From NCBI RefSeq assembly GCF_900100795.1, contig NZ_FNCO01000007.1, positions 124,001-188,000 of the forward strand: a DNA stretch of 64,000 bases. Direction: 5' to 3'. Below, in pieces: positions 1-7,726 of this stretch (position 1 is the first letter of the stretch; every line of letters starts with the position of its first letter). The stretch is from Pseudomonas abietaniphila. GTDB taxonomy: Bacteria; Pseudomonadota; Gammaproteobacteria; Pseudomonadales; Pseudomonadaceae. A program made the position numbers and the translations under genes. The notes beneath the pieces are model-generated. The model ran no database searches. It was not told where the DNA came from and worked only from the letters and a program-made list of their open reading frames with translations.

Positions 1-1
1 C

Positions 2-229
2 GGCATGGCGGGTTTCGGCGCTATCACCCACCAGAATGAGCGGGCCGAAATGGAAGAGCAGCTGCGCAACAGCCTTTATGCGGCGCTCAACGAGAAGAAA
101 CGCAGCCTGATCGACAATCCGGAGTTTGGCGTGCTGGCCGGTGTTTATTACGTAGCAGGTCAGATTGAAGGCAGTCTGGGCGACGCGCCCTTGTTGCCGT
201 CACCGCTGGACAGCCTGAACACCCCGTAA
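2..229 (+). CDS. C-terminal part of an uncharacterised protein, cut by window edge
   Basis: The frame is open to the first base of the window, so the ATG at 5 is probably internal and the true start lies upstream. The visible 75 or so residues are mostly polar and helical, ending in a Pro/Leu-rich tail with a stop at 227-229. No signal peptide or membrane segment is visible in this part. I do not recognise the family. The coding call rests on Pseudomonas-like codon use and on the frame staying open to the edge; a short independent gene starting at 5 cannot be excluded. Confidence 0.5.
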   Translation, partial: GMAGFGAITHQNERAEMEEQLRNSLYAALNEKKRSLIDNPEFGVLAGVYYVAGQIEGSLGDAPLLPSPLDSLNTP

Positions 230-328
230 AACCACTGAGCGCGACTGCCGCTGGTCGCCGTGATGGCACTATGTTTGAAGTCCGACGGCCCAATGTGCAG
301 TTAGGACCGAAGACATGGAGATCACCTG

Positions 329-676
329 ATGAACAAATCATTTGCGGCATTCGCGCTGGGTTGCACCCTCACTCTCACTTCGCTGGCGGCCATGGCTGGC
401 TCCACGTCACCCGACATGGGGCCTCCGCCCTCGCAAACCGGCGTCGACCCAAGGACCCAGGGCAACGATATTCAAAGGCAAGGAACCGACATGGACAAAG
501 GCGACCCGGCTACCGGCATTCGTCGCGGCATGAACACCGGCGCAATGAGCAACGGTACCGGCGGCAGCAATGATGCCGACCTGCCCGGTGGTGACACCAC
601 GGGAGGCGGCGCCGCAGGCAGCGGATCGAAAGGCTCAGCAGGTGGCGCCTCCAGCGCCGGCGGTGCAGGAGGCTAG
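329..676 (+). CDS. Small secreted Gly/Ser-rich protein
   Basis: This is a 115-residue protein with a clear Sec signal peptide: a Lys at residue 3, a hydrophobic core, and a likely cleavage after AMA at about residue 23. The mature part is low complexity. It has a Pro/Gln/Asp region (residues 24-60) and then a Gly/Ser/Ala tail. It should be exported to the periplasm or outside the cell, and function is unknown. The ATG at 329 has a GGAG box about 12 bases upstream. The gene at 47883 encodes a protein of the same plan, with AGST straight after the signal peptide, so the two look like paralogues of a small secreted family. Confidence 0.75.
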   Translation: MNKSFAAFALGCTLTLTSLAAMAGSTSPDMGPPPSQTGVDPRTQGNDIQRQGTDMDKGDPATGIRRGMNTGAMSNGTGGSNDADLPGGDTTGGGAAGSGSKGSAGGASSAGGAGG

Positions 677-845
677 ACCGAAAGGCTTAGGCGCATATGG
701 CCAGACGCTGACCTTGCCTGGATGTGAACCTCAAAACCGTCGACAGGTCGCGTATCATCACGGGCCTGTTACAAAGCGCTGTTAATAAAAGGAGCAAGGC
801 GGATACGGTGTTCGCTCTGCCCTTTCGGTTTTGAGGAAGATGACC

Positions 846-1073
846 GTGGGAATAAAGAAATCCGCGCTGGAACTCAAGCGTGACCTGAACGCAATTGCCG
901 CGAATCTGGAAAGCACGGCGGGCGAGATCAGTCGTTTGGCTGAACGTGTTAAAGACGTTGACGTCGTGGCCGTGCTCCACCTCATGAATCAACAATACAA
1001 GGATGCCGACCGACTGCGCGCGTACGTCGACGAGATCAAAGCCGGGCGAATCACGCGCAGCAAGGCAGACTGA
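846..1073 (+). CDS. Small helical protein of unknown function
   Basis: This protein of about 75 residues is rich in Lys, Arg, Glu and Ala and is predicted all-helical. It has no signal or membrane segment, so it is probably cytoplasmic. Three in-frame starts lie close together: TTG 831, ATG 840 and GTG 846. An AGGAAG ribosome-binding site at 834-839 is correctly spaced only for GTG 846, which is why that start was chosen; the ATG at 840 would be almost on top of it. The gene ends 30 bases before a strong terminator. I do not recognise the family. Confidence 0.65.
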   Translation: MGIKKSALELKRDLNAIAANLESTAGEISRLAERVKDVDVVAVLHLMNQQYKDADRLRAYVDEIKAGRITRSKAD

Positions 1074-1103
1074 TTTCGCATCGCTCAATGTGAGTCGAAA
1101 TGC

Positions 1104-1136
1104 AAAAAGGGCGGCCCTTTCGGGTCGCCCTTTTTA
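1104..1136. terminator. Bidirectional intrinsic terminator
   Basis: A GC-rich stem (GGGCGGCCC / GGGTCGCCC, one G-U pair) with a TTTC loop is flanked by A5 on the left and T5 on the right. It therefore works in both directions. Rightward it ends the small gene finishing at 1073. Leftward it ends the tRNA-Val transcript, whose mature 3' end is at 1164. Confidence 0.9.
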
Positions 1137-1163
1137 TTACCGCCCAGCAGAGCGGATTTTGTC

Positions 1164-1240
1164 TGGTAGGCGCGATTGGACTCGAACCAACGACCCCCAC
1201 CATGTCAAGGTGGTGCTCTAACCAACTGAGCTACGTGCCT
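1164..1240 (-). tRNA. tRNA-Val (anticodon GAC)
   Basis: This 77-nt tRNA has the complete cloverleaf: the D arm TAGCTCAGTTGGTTAGAGC, anticodon stem CCACC/GGTGG enclosing GAC, T loop TTCGAGT and an encoded CCA (complement at 1164-1166). The anticodon GAC reads GUC and GUU valine codons. The body is very close to enterobacterial tRNA-Val2. One oddity is that the acceptor stem 5' AGGCACG faces CGCGCCT, giving an A5-C68 mismatch where a G5-C68 pair is expected. It is transcribed alone from the promoter just upstream and ends at the bidirectional terminator. Confidence 0.97.
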
Positions 1241-1245
1241 GCTGT

Positions 1246-1281
1246 GGGGCGGCATTCTACGGATATTCAACAGACTGTCAA
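1246..1281 (-). promoter_or_regulatory. Sigma-70 stable-RNA promoter of tRNA-Val
   Basis: Read leftward, a perfect -35 TTGACA (1276-1281) is separated by 16 bp from a -10 TAGAAT (1254-1259). A GC-only discriminator, GCCGCCCC (1246-1253), follows. GC-rich discriminators are characteristic of rRNA/tRNA promoters under stringent (ppGpp) control. The start point would fall near 1247, a few bases before the mature tRNA 5' end at 1240. Confidence 0.85.
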
Positions 1282-1366
1282 CAGTGCCGTTTTAGTAAAC
1301 CCATGAAATTTCTGATTTTTTAATCTGACTCCCGATCAAGTGGCACATATTTAGGACACTTTATCC

Positions 1367-1391
1367 TCCCGCCCGCTGGTGGCGGCTTTTT
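1367..1391 (+). terminator. Terminator-like hairpin upstream of the FAD oxidoreductase gene
   Basis: A CCGCC / GGCGG stem with a 7-nt loop is followed by CTTTTTAT on the plus strand. It lies about 55 bp before the oxidoreductase start. No plus-strand gene ends just before it, so it may mark the end of a short transcript or act as an attenuator. The stem is only five pairs, so confidence is modest. Confidence 0.4.
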
Positions 1392-1444
1392 ATCTCAGGT
1401 AGGATCGGCGCATTCGTAAAATATATTAGACAGGGGCCTTCAGG

Positions 1445-2728
1445 ATGACCAACACCGCATACCCGCAGTCGTACTACGCTGCCTCCGCCAACCCCGCCCC
1501 TGCCCGACCGGTATTGCAAGGTGAAGTGGATACGGATGTGTGCGTCATCGGTGCCGGTTACACCGGTCTGTCGAGCGCGCTCTTTCTGCTGGAGAACGGT
1601 TTCAAGGTCACGGTGCTTGAGGCAGCAAAGGTCGGCTTCGGGGCGTCCGGCCGAAATGGTGGCCAGATCGTCAACAGTTACAGCCGCGATATCGATGTGA
1701 TCGAGCGCACCGTCGGACCCAGGCAAGCGCAGCTGATGGGCATGATGGCTTTCGAAGGCGGTCGCATTATCCGCGAGCGCGTCGCCCAGTATCGAATTCA
1801 ATGCGACTTGAAGGACGGTGGCGTATTTGCGGCGATCACTGACAAGCAGATGGGCCATCTGGAGTCACAGAAAAAGCTCTGGGAGCGCTATGGCCATACC
1901 CAGCTGGAATTGATGGACCAGCGTCGCATTCGTGAAGTGGTGGCCTGCGACCAATACATTGGCGGCATGCTCGACATGAGCGGCGGCCATATCCACCCGC
2001 TGAACCTGGCGCTGGGCGAAGCCGCCGCTGTGGAATCTCTGGGCGGTACGATTTACGAGCAGTCGGCGGCGATTCGCATCGAGCGCGGCGCCAATCCGGT
2101 GATCTACACGGAGCAAGGCAAGGTTCGCGCGAAGTTCATCATCGTTGCCGGCAACGCCTATCTGGGCAACCTGGTGCCGGAACTGGCCGCGAAATCGATG
2201 CCATGCGGCACGCAGGTCATCACTACCGAGCCACTGAGCGAAGAACTGGCGAGCACACTCCTGCCGCAGGACTACTGCGTGGAAGACTGCAATTACCTGC
2301 TCGACTACTACCGACTCTCAGGTGACAAGCGCCTGATCTTCGGCGGCGGTGTGGTCTACGGGGCACGGGACCCGGCGAACATCGAAGCGATCATTCGACC
2401 GAAGATGCTCAAGGCGTTTCCGCAATTGAAGGATGTGAAGATCGATTACGCCTGGACAGGCAATTTCCTTTTGACCTTGTCCCGCCTGCCGCAGGTCGGT
2501 CGCCTGGGCGACAACATCTATTATTCACAAGGGTGCAGCGGCCACGGCGTGACGTACACGCACCTGGCAGGCAAGGTGCTGGCCGAGGCATTGCGCGGAC
2601 AGGCCGAGCGTTTCGATGCGTTCGCCGGCCTGCCTCACTACCCGTTCCCGGGCGGACAGATGTTGCGTACTCCGCTGACCGCCTTGGGTGCGTGGTATTA
2701 CAGCCTGCGCGATAAGCTTGGGTTCTGA
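1445..2728 (+). CDS. puuB: FAD-dependent oxidoreductase, gamma-glutamyl-polyamine type (PuuB/PauB)
   Basis: The protein has 427 residues, the usual length for the D-amino-acid-oxidase-like PuuB/PauB family. An N-terminal Rossmann FAD motif, VIGAGYTG, lies at about residues 34-41 and the family block GASGRNGGQ at 66-74. A C-terminal GCSGHGVTY segment closes the FAD site. In pseudomonads PauB enzymes oxidise gamma-glutamylated putrescine and other polyamines, producing an aldehyde, ammonia and peroxide in the cytoplasm. No pauA, pauC or pauD gene is next to it, so substrate assignment rests on family resemblance alone; a related amine or amino-acid oxidase is possible. The start has a GGGG box 8-9 bases upstream. 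Confidence 0.8.
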   Translation: MTNTAYPQSYYAASANPAPARPVLQGEVDTDVCVIGAGYTGLSSALFLLENGFKVTVLEAAKVGFGASGRNGGQIVNSYSRDIDVIERTVGPRQAQLMGMMAFEGGRIIRERVAQYRIQCDLKDGGVFAAITDKQMGHLESQKKLWERYGHTQLELMDQRRIREVVACDQYIGGMLDMSGGHIHPLNLALGEAAAVESLGGTIYEQSAAIRIERGANPVIYTEQGKVRAKFIIVAGNAYLGNLVPELAAKSMPCGTQVITTEPLSEELASTLLPQDYCVEDCNYLLDYYRLSGDKRLIFGGGVVYGARDPANIEAIIRPKMLKAFPQLKDVKIDYAWTGNFLLTLSRLPQVGRLGDNIYYSQGCSGHGVTYTHLAGKVLAEALRGQAERFDAFAGLPHYPFPGGQMLRTPLTALGAWYYSLRDKLGF

Positions 2729-2758
2729 TTCAAGAAGCAGAAACGATAACGCGCAGCA

Positions 2759-3454
2759 TCAATGCGCGCTATTAAGCGTCTTGACCGCTTCGCCCGCGGC
2801 CTGCTCTTGCCCGGCCTGAGCCAGATCATTGGCAGCCTTGAGCCAGCGCTCGCGGTCGACCGGGACCGGAAGCTGACGAGGGCTCTGCACCAGCACGGCC
2901 CAATTGCCCGCGTTGTCCCAGTCCGAGGTGAACGCTTCGAAACTCACGGTCAGGCGACCGAGCCCGGTATAGATCAACACGGTGCGCTTGTTCTGGTTGA
3001 AGCCCACCAACACACCGTAACGTTGGTCTTTCCACCACATCGAGCCTTCGGAGAATCGAAGCAGCACCGGGTAACCCGCAGAGACTTGAGCCAAAAGGTC
3101 GGGAAACTGATGATCGACCGGGTAGACGACGAAACCGTATTCACGCGCCAGGTTCGCCATGCTCTGATCAAGCTTTTCTTCAGCGCCTGGCAGCTTCAGC
3201 GGCTTCTCAAGCAAACCCGGCGTGGTCTGCACACCCTGCACGCTCAACATGCTGGCCAGTGCGAAGGGCCCGCTTTGATAAGCCTTGCCGCGAAAGAACG
3301 GCACCGAGTTGAGCTCGACACGGTCTGGCAGGCGCTTGTATTGCGCCGGAACGCCCGGTTCATAGGCATGGGGATCCGCGCAACCGGCCAAGGCCAATAC
3401 CATGCCCAGCGCCATCCACTTCCGTTTGGTTCCAGGGACATCCGATCGAAACAT
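2759..3454 (-). CDS. Lipoprotein with a C39-like peptidase fold lacking catalytic Cys and His
   Basis: This is a 231-residue lipoprotein with lipobox LAGC, so lipidation falls on Cys25. The following domain follows the C39 peptidase pattern of an N-terminal Q-C-G-P motif and a later H-W/Y-V motif. Here the first reads YQSGPFALA, with Ser61 in place of the nucleophile Cys, and the second reads QRYGVLVGF, with Tyr in place of His. The Trp and Asp positions of the fold seem kept. It is therefore probably a non-catalytic, membrane-anchored peptide-binding or structural domain, or a Ser-dependent variant. The C-terminal 40 residues are helical. It is convergent with the oxidoreductase gene. Confidence 0.75.
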   Translation of the reverse strand: MFRSDVPGTKRKWMALGMVLALAGCADPHAYEPGVPAQYKRLPDRVELNSVPFFRGKAYQSGPFALASMLSVQGVQTTPGLLEKPLKLPGAEEKLDQSMANLAREYGFVVYPVDHQFPDLLAQVSAGYPVLLRFSEGSMWWKDQRYGVLVGFNQNKRTVLIYTGLGRLTVSFEAFTSDWDNAGNWAVLVQSPRQLPVPVDRERWLKAANDLAQAGQEQAAGEAVKTLNSAH

Positions 3455-3672
3455 GCTTCACTCACTTGTCAGGTGCCGGGCAACCCACGACCCGGCCTGG
3501 AAGCCGATCATAGAGCCGCCGACGCCCCGGGTATAGCCTCAATACGCAGTCAGCACGCGCCGATAGAACAAATCAGTCATGCAATTCATACCATCGGTCA
3601 ATTTTCAGCAACAACCGGCGTACTAGACTGTCGGTTACTAAGAGACGAAAAGCGAAGACGCCGGAGGAACCT

Positions 3673-3849
3673 ATGAGCCTCGGAATGACCCTTGTGATGT
3701 TGATCGTTGGCTGGCTGGCGGTTGCCGCGGCCATGCTATGGGGTGTGCTGCGGATTTCCCGCCGCCACCATCCGCACTATCGGAGTGCCGATGCAGCAAA
3801 GATGGCACAGGTTGTAGAGCACAAACACCGTCATGCCGCCGCGCATTGA
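3673..3849 (+). CDS. Small single-pass membrane protein (58 aa)
   Basis: The gene begins with ATG at 3673, preceded by a strong GGAGG box at 3663-3667, and ends with TGA at 3847-3849. Residues 4-28 form one hydrophobic membrane segment, followed by a basic, His-rich cytoplasmic tail that includes RRHHPHYR and HKHRH. No family is recognised. The good ribosome-binding site, the membrane helix followed by a positive tail, and the downstream terminator all support a real gene despite its size. The His-rich tail could bind metal, which is a guess. Confidence 0.6.
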   Translation: MSLGMTLVMLIVGWLAVAAAMLWGVLRISRRHHPHYRSADAAKMAQVVEHKHRHAAAH

Positions 3850-3895
3850 CGCGAGTGCTTAACCTTTCAAGATTAACCCTTCAAAACGCAGTCAA

Positions 3896-3935
3896 AAAAA
3901 AACGGTCGGTGATGAACTTCATCCCCGACCGTTTT
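3896..3935. terminator. Bidirectional intrinsic terminator between convergent genes
   Basis: A long stem, ACGGTCGG(T)GATG / CATC(CC)CGACCGT, is flanked by an A tract on the left and a T5 tract on the right. It serves both the small membrane gene from the left and terC from the right. Confidence 0.85.
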
Positions 3936-3951
3936 TCATTTCAGCCTGCCG

Positions 3952-4716
3952 TCAGGCTTTCTCTGCCTGAGCCTCGGCTTCGAGGCGCCTCTGTCTGGCG
4001 CGTCGAACCAACATGTTCAGGCCCTCGATCAAGGCCGAGAACGCCATGGCGGTGTACACATAGCCTTTAGGTACATGGGCGCCAAAACCTTCGGCGATCA
4101 GCGTCATGCCGATCATGATCAGGAAGCCCAGCGCCAGCATGACCACGGTCGGGTTGTCGTTGATGAACTTCGCCAATGGCTCCGAGGCCACCAGCATCAC
4201 GATCACGGCGGAAATCACGGCGATGATCATGATGGGCAGGTGTTCGGTCATGCCCACCGCGGTGACGATACTGTCGATGGAGAACACCAGGTCCAGCATC
4301 AGGATCTGACCGATCGCAGCGGCCATGCCCATAACGACGGCCTTGGACACCGCCTTCTCTTCTTCGCTCTTGATGTCGACGCTGTGGTGAATCTCGGTGG
4401 TCGCTTTCCACACCAGGAACAGACCACCAGCGATCAGGATCATGTCTTTCCAGGAGAACATCTGGCCGAATACTTCAACCACCGGCTCGGTCAACTGCAC
4501 GATCCACGCCACGGTGGTGAGCAACCCCAGACGCAGGATCAGCGCCATGCTGATACCGATACGACGCGCCTTGGTGCGCTGATGGACAGGCAGCTTGTTG
4601 GTCAGGATCGAGATAAAGATCAGGTTATCGATACCCAGCACGATTTCCATGACCACCAGGGTCGCCAATGCTACCCAGGCCGTGGGGCTGGCCGCCAATT
4701 GCAGAAGATATTCCAT
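3952..4716 (-). CDS. TerC family integral membrane protein
   Basis: This 254-residue protein has about seven membrane helices. It carries the two TerC signature acidic segments: EIVLGIDNLIF near residues 24-34 and DLVFSIDSIVTAVGM in the second half. TerC-family proteins are thought to export metal ions (Mn2+ in the Alx/MntP-like branch) or to help metal loading of exported proteins. Unlike E. coli alx, I see no long structured leader resembling a yybP-ykoY riboswitch in the 100 bp before the start. It ends at the bidirectional terminator and is divergent from nhaR. The specific ion is not known. Confidence 0.85.
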   Translation of the reverse strand: MEYLLQLAASPTAWVALATLVVMEIVLGIDNLIFISILTNKLPVHQRTKARRIGISMALILRLGLLTTVAWIVQLTEPVVEVFGQMFSWKDMILIAGGLFLVWKATTEIHHSVDIKSEEEKAVSKAVVMGMAAAIGQILMLDLVFSIDSIVTAVGMTEHLPIMIIAVISAVIVMLVASEPLAKFINDNPTVVMLALGFLIMIGMTLIAEGFGAHVPKGYVYTAMAFSALIEGLNMLVRRARQRRLEAEAQAEKA

Positions 4717-4801
4717 ATACCGGTTGTCCAGGTTCTGTTGGAGGAGATAAGCCGGCAGTTTAGACGGACAAACACTTCAGAAAAATTCGTATTTTTTAGG
4801 C

Positions 4802-4828
4802 GTATACTTCGGCTTTTACGAAGTATGC
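4802..4828. promoter_or_regulatory. Dyad operator candidate in the nhaR-terC intergenic region
   Basis: Arms GTATACTTCG (4802-4811) and CGAAGTATGC (4819-4828) match in 9 of 10 positions around a 7-base spacer. An additional half-like ATTCGTAT lies at 4786-4793. The dyad sits 19 bp before the nhaR start, in the position expected for an autoregulating LysR-type protein. It could also affect the divergent terC. Confidence 0.5.
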
Positions 4829-4846
4829 AATGTTCCGAGACGACAG

Positions 4847-5743
4847 ATGCTCAATTACCGACAACTGCATTACTTCTGGGTGGTCGCCAAAACCGGCAGC
4901 ATCGTGCGGGCCTGCGAGCAGTTGAACCTGACGCCCCAGACCGTGAGCGGACAAATCAGTCTGCTGGAGCAGACCTACGGTGTGGAGTTGTTCAAGCGGG
5001 TCGGGCGTCAGTTGGAGCTGACTGAAACCGGTCGCACCGCCCTTCCCTATGCCGAGCAAATGTTTCAACTGGGCGGCGACCTCGAAGCCTTGCTGCGCGC
5101 GCAACCGCAAGAGCAGCAGATCCTGTTTCGCGTGGGAGTGGCTGATGTCGTGCCCAAGTCAATCGTCTATCGACTGATCGCGCCTACGATGGCGCTGAGC
5201 GAGCCGATACGCATTACCTGCCGCGAGGATCAGCTGGAGCGGTTGTTGGCGGACCTGGCGATTCAGCGCCTGGACCTGGTGATATCCGACAGCCCCATGC
5301 CGTCGCACCTGGACATCAAAGGCTATAGCCAGAAGCTGGGGGAATGCGGCGTCAGCTTCTTCGCGACCCGAGCGCTGGCCGCGACGTATGGCCAGGATTT
5401 CCCCCATGGGATGCAGGGCGCGCCCCTCTTGATTCCCGGTCAGCAGACGGTGGTGCGCAGCCGCTTGATGCGCTGGTTCGCCGAGCAGAATGTGCAGCCG
5501 AAGATCGTCGGCGAGTTCGATGACAGCGCCTTGATGAAGGCATTCGGTAAGTCCGGCAGCGGCATTTTCATTGCGCCGAGCGTGATTGCCGATGAGGTGA
5601 TGGAGCAGTACGACGTCGAACTGATTGGTCAGACCGACGCCGTGACCGAGTCGTTTTACGCGATCTCGGTCGAGCGCAAGGTCAAGCACCCCGGCATCGT
5701 GGCCATCACCGAGGGCGCCCGACGCCAGCTGTTCACCGACTGA
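4847..5743 (+). CDS. nhaR: LysR-family regulator NhaR
   Basis: This 298-residue LysR-type regulator has an N-terminal winged helix (residues about 4-61) with NhaR-typical sequence, including NYRQLHYFWVVAKTGS, and a C-terminal periplasmic-binding-like effector domain. In E. coli NhaR activates the Na+/H+ antiporter gene nhaA in response to Na+. The family is also common in pseudomonads without a linked antiporter, as here: the neighbours are terC and an MFS exporter. It ends one base before the convergent MFS gene. The start is the first ATG after the dyad at 4802-4828. Confidence 0.85.
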   Translation: MLNYRQLHYFWVVAKTGSIVRACEQLNLTPQTVSGQISLLEQTYGVELFKRVGRQLELTETGRTALPYAEQMFQLGGDLEALLRAQPQEQQILFRVGVADVVPKSIVYRLIAPTMALSEPIRITCREDQLERLLADLAIQRLDLVISDSPMPSHLDIKGYSQKLGECGVSFFATRALAATYGQDFPHGMQGAPLLIPGQQTVVRSRLMRWFAEQNVQPKIVGEFDDSALMKAFGKSGSGIFIAPSVIADEVMEQYDVELIGQTDAVTESFYAISVERKVKHPGIVAITEGARRQLFTD

Positions 5744-5744
5744 A

Positions 5745-6902
5745 TCAGGCGCTGCAGGCCGCAGCGCCTGGCTTGGCGACCATCAACAGCAGCGCCAGCA
5801 GGATCGACAACAGAATGATCCCGGCAGCCGCGAAGCCCAGACTGGCCAGGCCAAGGTGATCGATGACCCGACCGCCGATGATCGCGCCAATGCCGATGCC
5901 CAAGTTGGCCCCGGCAATGTTCAGCGAAGCTGCAAAGGCCGGAGCCTGTGGCGCCGCCTTCATCAAACGCACATGGCTGACGAGGAACAAGGCGGCCTGC
6001 GTCACGCCCCATACCGCGAGGGCCAGGGCCAGCGCGGGCAAAGAATGCATGCTCGGCACCACCATGACCATCCCGCCAATCATGAAGGTGCAAAACGTCA
6101 GGCTGGCAATCAGCGGGTGGCGATCCACCAGACGTCCGCCCAGCGAGTTGCCCAACAAGCCGACGGCACCGAAGCCCATCAAGCACCAGCCCACGACGGT
6201 GCCGTTGAAACCGGCCAGACGCTCAAGCATGTCGGCCAGATAGGTGTACGCCGTAAACATGCCGCTGAAGACCAACACCGACAGCAGGACATGGCCCTGC
6301 ATGACCGGGCTGCGCAGGATCCGGAACTGACTGCGAAAGGATGCCTGATCCTTGTGCACGCTTTTCGGCAGGTAGATGAACAGCAGCAACGCCTTGGCGA
6401 AGGCAACGACCGACAGGATCGCAAATGCACTGCGCCAGCCGAACGCGTCGGAAATCAGCGTACCGACCGGAATGCCGAACACCGTGGCGCAGACGATGCC
6501 GAAGCCGATCTTGGCAATCGCGCGTCCAGCGTGGTCCGGCCCGACAATGTCAACCGCCGTCTCGCTGGCGAGCGCCCAGAACACCGGCAGGCCGAGCGCC
6601 GGTATCAAACGGGCAATCGCCATCACCCCGATGTTCGGCGCCATCGCCGCCACGGCATTGGCGAAACCGAACATGATCAGCACCGAAATAAACAGGCGCT
6701 TGCGCTCGAAGCGCGAGAAGTACGCCGTCAGGAAAGGACCGAAACAGGCCACGGTGAAGGCGAACAAGGTGACCAGCAGGCCGGCTTGAGGGATTGTCAC
6801 GGCCAGATCGCGAGCGATGGCCGGCAACAGACCGACAATGACGAACTCCGTGGTCAGCACCGTGAAACCGGCTGCCGACAACAGATAGATGGGGAAAAAC
6901 AT
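5745..6902 (-). CDS. MFS transporter of the DHA1 (AraJ-like) exporter group
   Basis: This 385-residue protein has twelve predicted membrane helices and DHA1-type MFS signatures: a short first loop ending FSRFERKR in the position of the A motif, and GIPVGTLISD in helix 5. The group includes AraJ, YdhP and related drug or sugar efflux proteins of the inner membrane. The substrate cannot be read from sequence. The start ATG has a GGAG box 6 bases upstream. It overlaps nothing but ends one base from nhaR, so the two genes are tightly convergent and probably share terminator-free read-through. Confidence 0.85.
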   Translation of the reverse strand: MFFPIYLLSAAGFTVLTTEFVIVGLLPAIARDLAVTIPQAGLLVTLFAFTVACFGPFLTAYFSRFERKRLFISVLIMFGFANAVAAMAPNIGVMAIARLIPALGLPVFWALASETAVDIVGPDHAGRAIAKIGFGIVCATVFGIPVGTLISDAFGWRSAFAILSVVAFAKALLLFIYLPKSVHKDQASFRSQFRILRSPVMQGHVLLSVLVFSGMFTAYTYLADMLERLAGFNGTVVGWCLMGFGAVGLLGNSLGGRLVDRHPLIASLTFCTFMIGGMVMVVPSMHSLPALALALAVWGVTQAALFLVSHVRLMKAAPQAPAFAASLNIAGANLGIGIGAIIGGRVIDHLGLASLGFAAAGIILLSILLALLLMVAKPGAAACSA

Positions 6903-7097
6903 TAAAACTCCAGAACGACAAAACGACCCGTCAGTGAAGAGAGGTCGGTCAGGGTGACATTAAGCGGAACGCGGATGGTATCAGAGACCGGCGCGCAGCG
7001 GGCCGACGAATCCAGAGCAATGAGCGTAAACGCCGCCTGAGCAGATTCAGACGGCGGCGCAGTTCAGACGTTCAGTCCGCGCTGCCTGGAGAGCAGG

Positions 7098-7607
7098 TCA
7101 GAACGTGCCCATGTAATCACGTTTGCCGACTTCAACGCCGTTGTGGCGCAGCAGGTCGTAGGTGGTGGTGACGTGGAAGAAGAACTGCGGCAGCGAGTAA
7201 TGCAGCAGGTAGTTCTGGGTGCTCAGACGCTTTTCCTTGTCGGTGCCCGGACGCAGAACGATTTCGCGCTCTTCGTTGCCGTTGACCTGATCAGGCGTGA
7301 TGGTGTCCAGAAACGCCAGGACTTTGGACAGCAGCGCCTGCAGTTCGGCAAAGGTGGTTTCGGTGTCGTCATACTTCGGCATTTCAACGCCGGCCAGACG
7401 TGCGCCTGCACCTTTGGCGAAATCGACAGCAATCTGCACCTGGCGAACCAGCGGGAACATGTCCGGGAACAGGCGTGCTTGCAGCAGCGCGTCTGGTTGG
7501 ATGTTTTTGGCGGTGGCGTGGGCTTCACCTTTGGCCAGGACAGCGCCCAGCGCGGTCAGCATTTGCTTGAAGACAGGAATCGAAGCGGCGTACAGGGAAA
7601 TAGTCAT
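7098..7607 (-). CDS. DUF1993 family protein
   Basis: This is a 169-residue soluble protein matching the DUF1993 family along its whole length. It begins MTISLYAASIPVFKQML and keeps the family's KYDDTETTFAELQ and YSLPQFFFHVTTTYDLLRH segments. The fold is thought to be a DinB/YfiT-like four-helix bundle, with possible metal binding through the conserved His residues (HYS, HVTT, LRH). The biochemical role is unknown. AGGA lies 8 bases before the ATG. An imperfect hairpin (7031-7057) without a U tract follows the gene. It is divergent from yceH. Confidence 0.85.
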   Translation of the reverse strand: MTISLYAASIPVFKQMLTALGAVLAKGEAHATAKNIQPDALLQARLFPDMFPLVRQVQIAVDFAKGAGARLAGVEMPKYDDTETTFAELQALLSKVLAFLDTITPDQVNGNEEREIVLRPGTDKEKRLSTQNYLLHYSLPQFFFHVTTTYDLLRHNGVEVGKRDYMGTF

Positions 7608-7726
7608 GGGCAGTTCCTGATAAGAAGAATCGCATTGAAGGGCATGCCGAGCATGCGAACGCGGCTTGTCTTTTACCTCATCCAGCCCCTACCCTCATAG
7701 CCTTTTTAACGCTTAGGGAAAGGGCC

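Noticed and set aside
2762..3676. 304-codon frame antisense to the C39-like lipoprotein
   Set aside because: No ribosome-binding site, His/Arg-rich shadow; the minus-strand frame has a clean lipobox.
4717..4800. Possible Mn2+ riboswitch (yybP-ykoY) before terC
   Set aside because: The leader is short and AT-rich without the two conserved GC-rich loops of that riboswitch.
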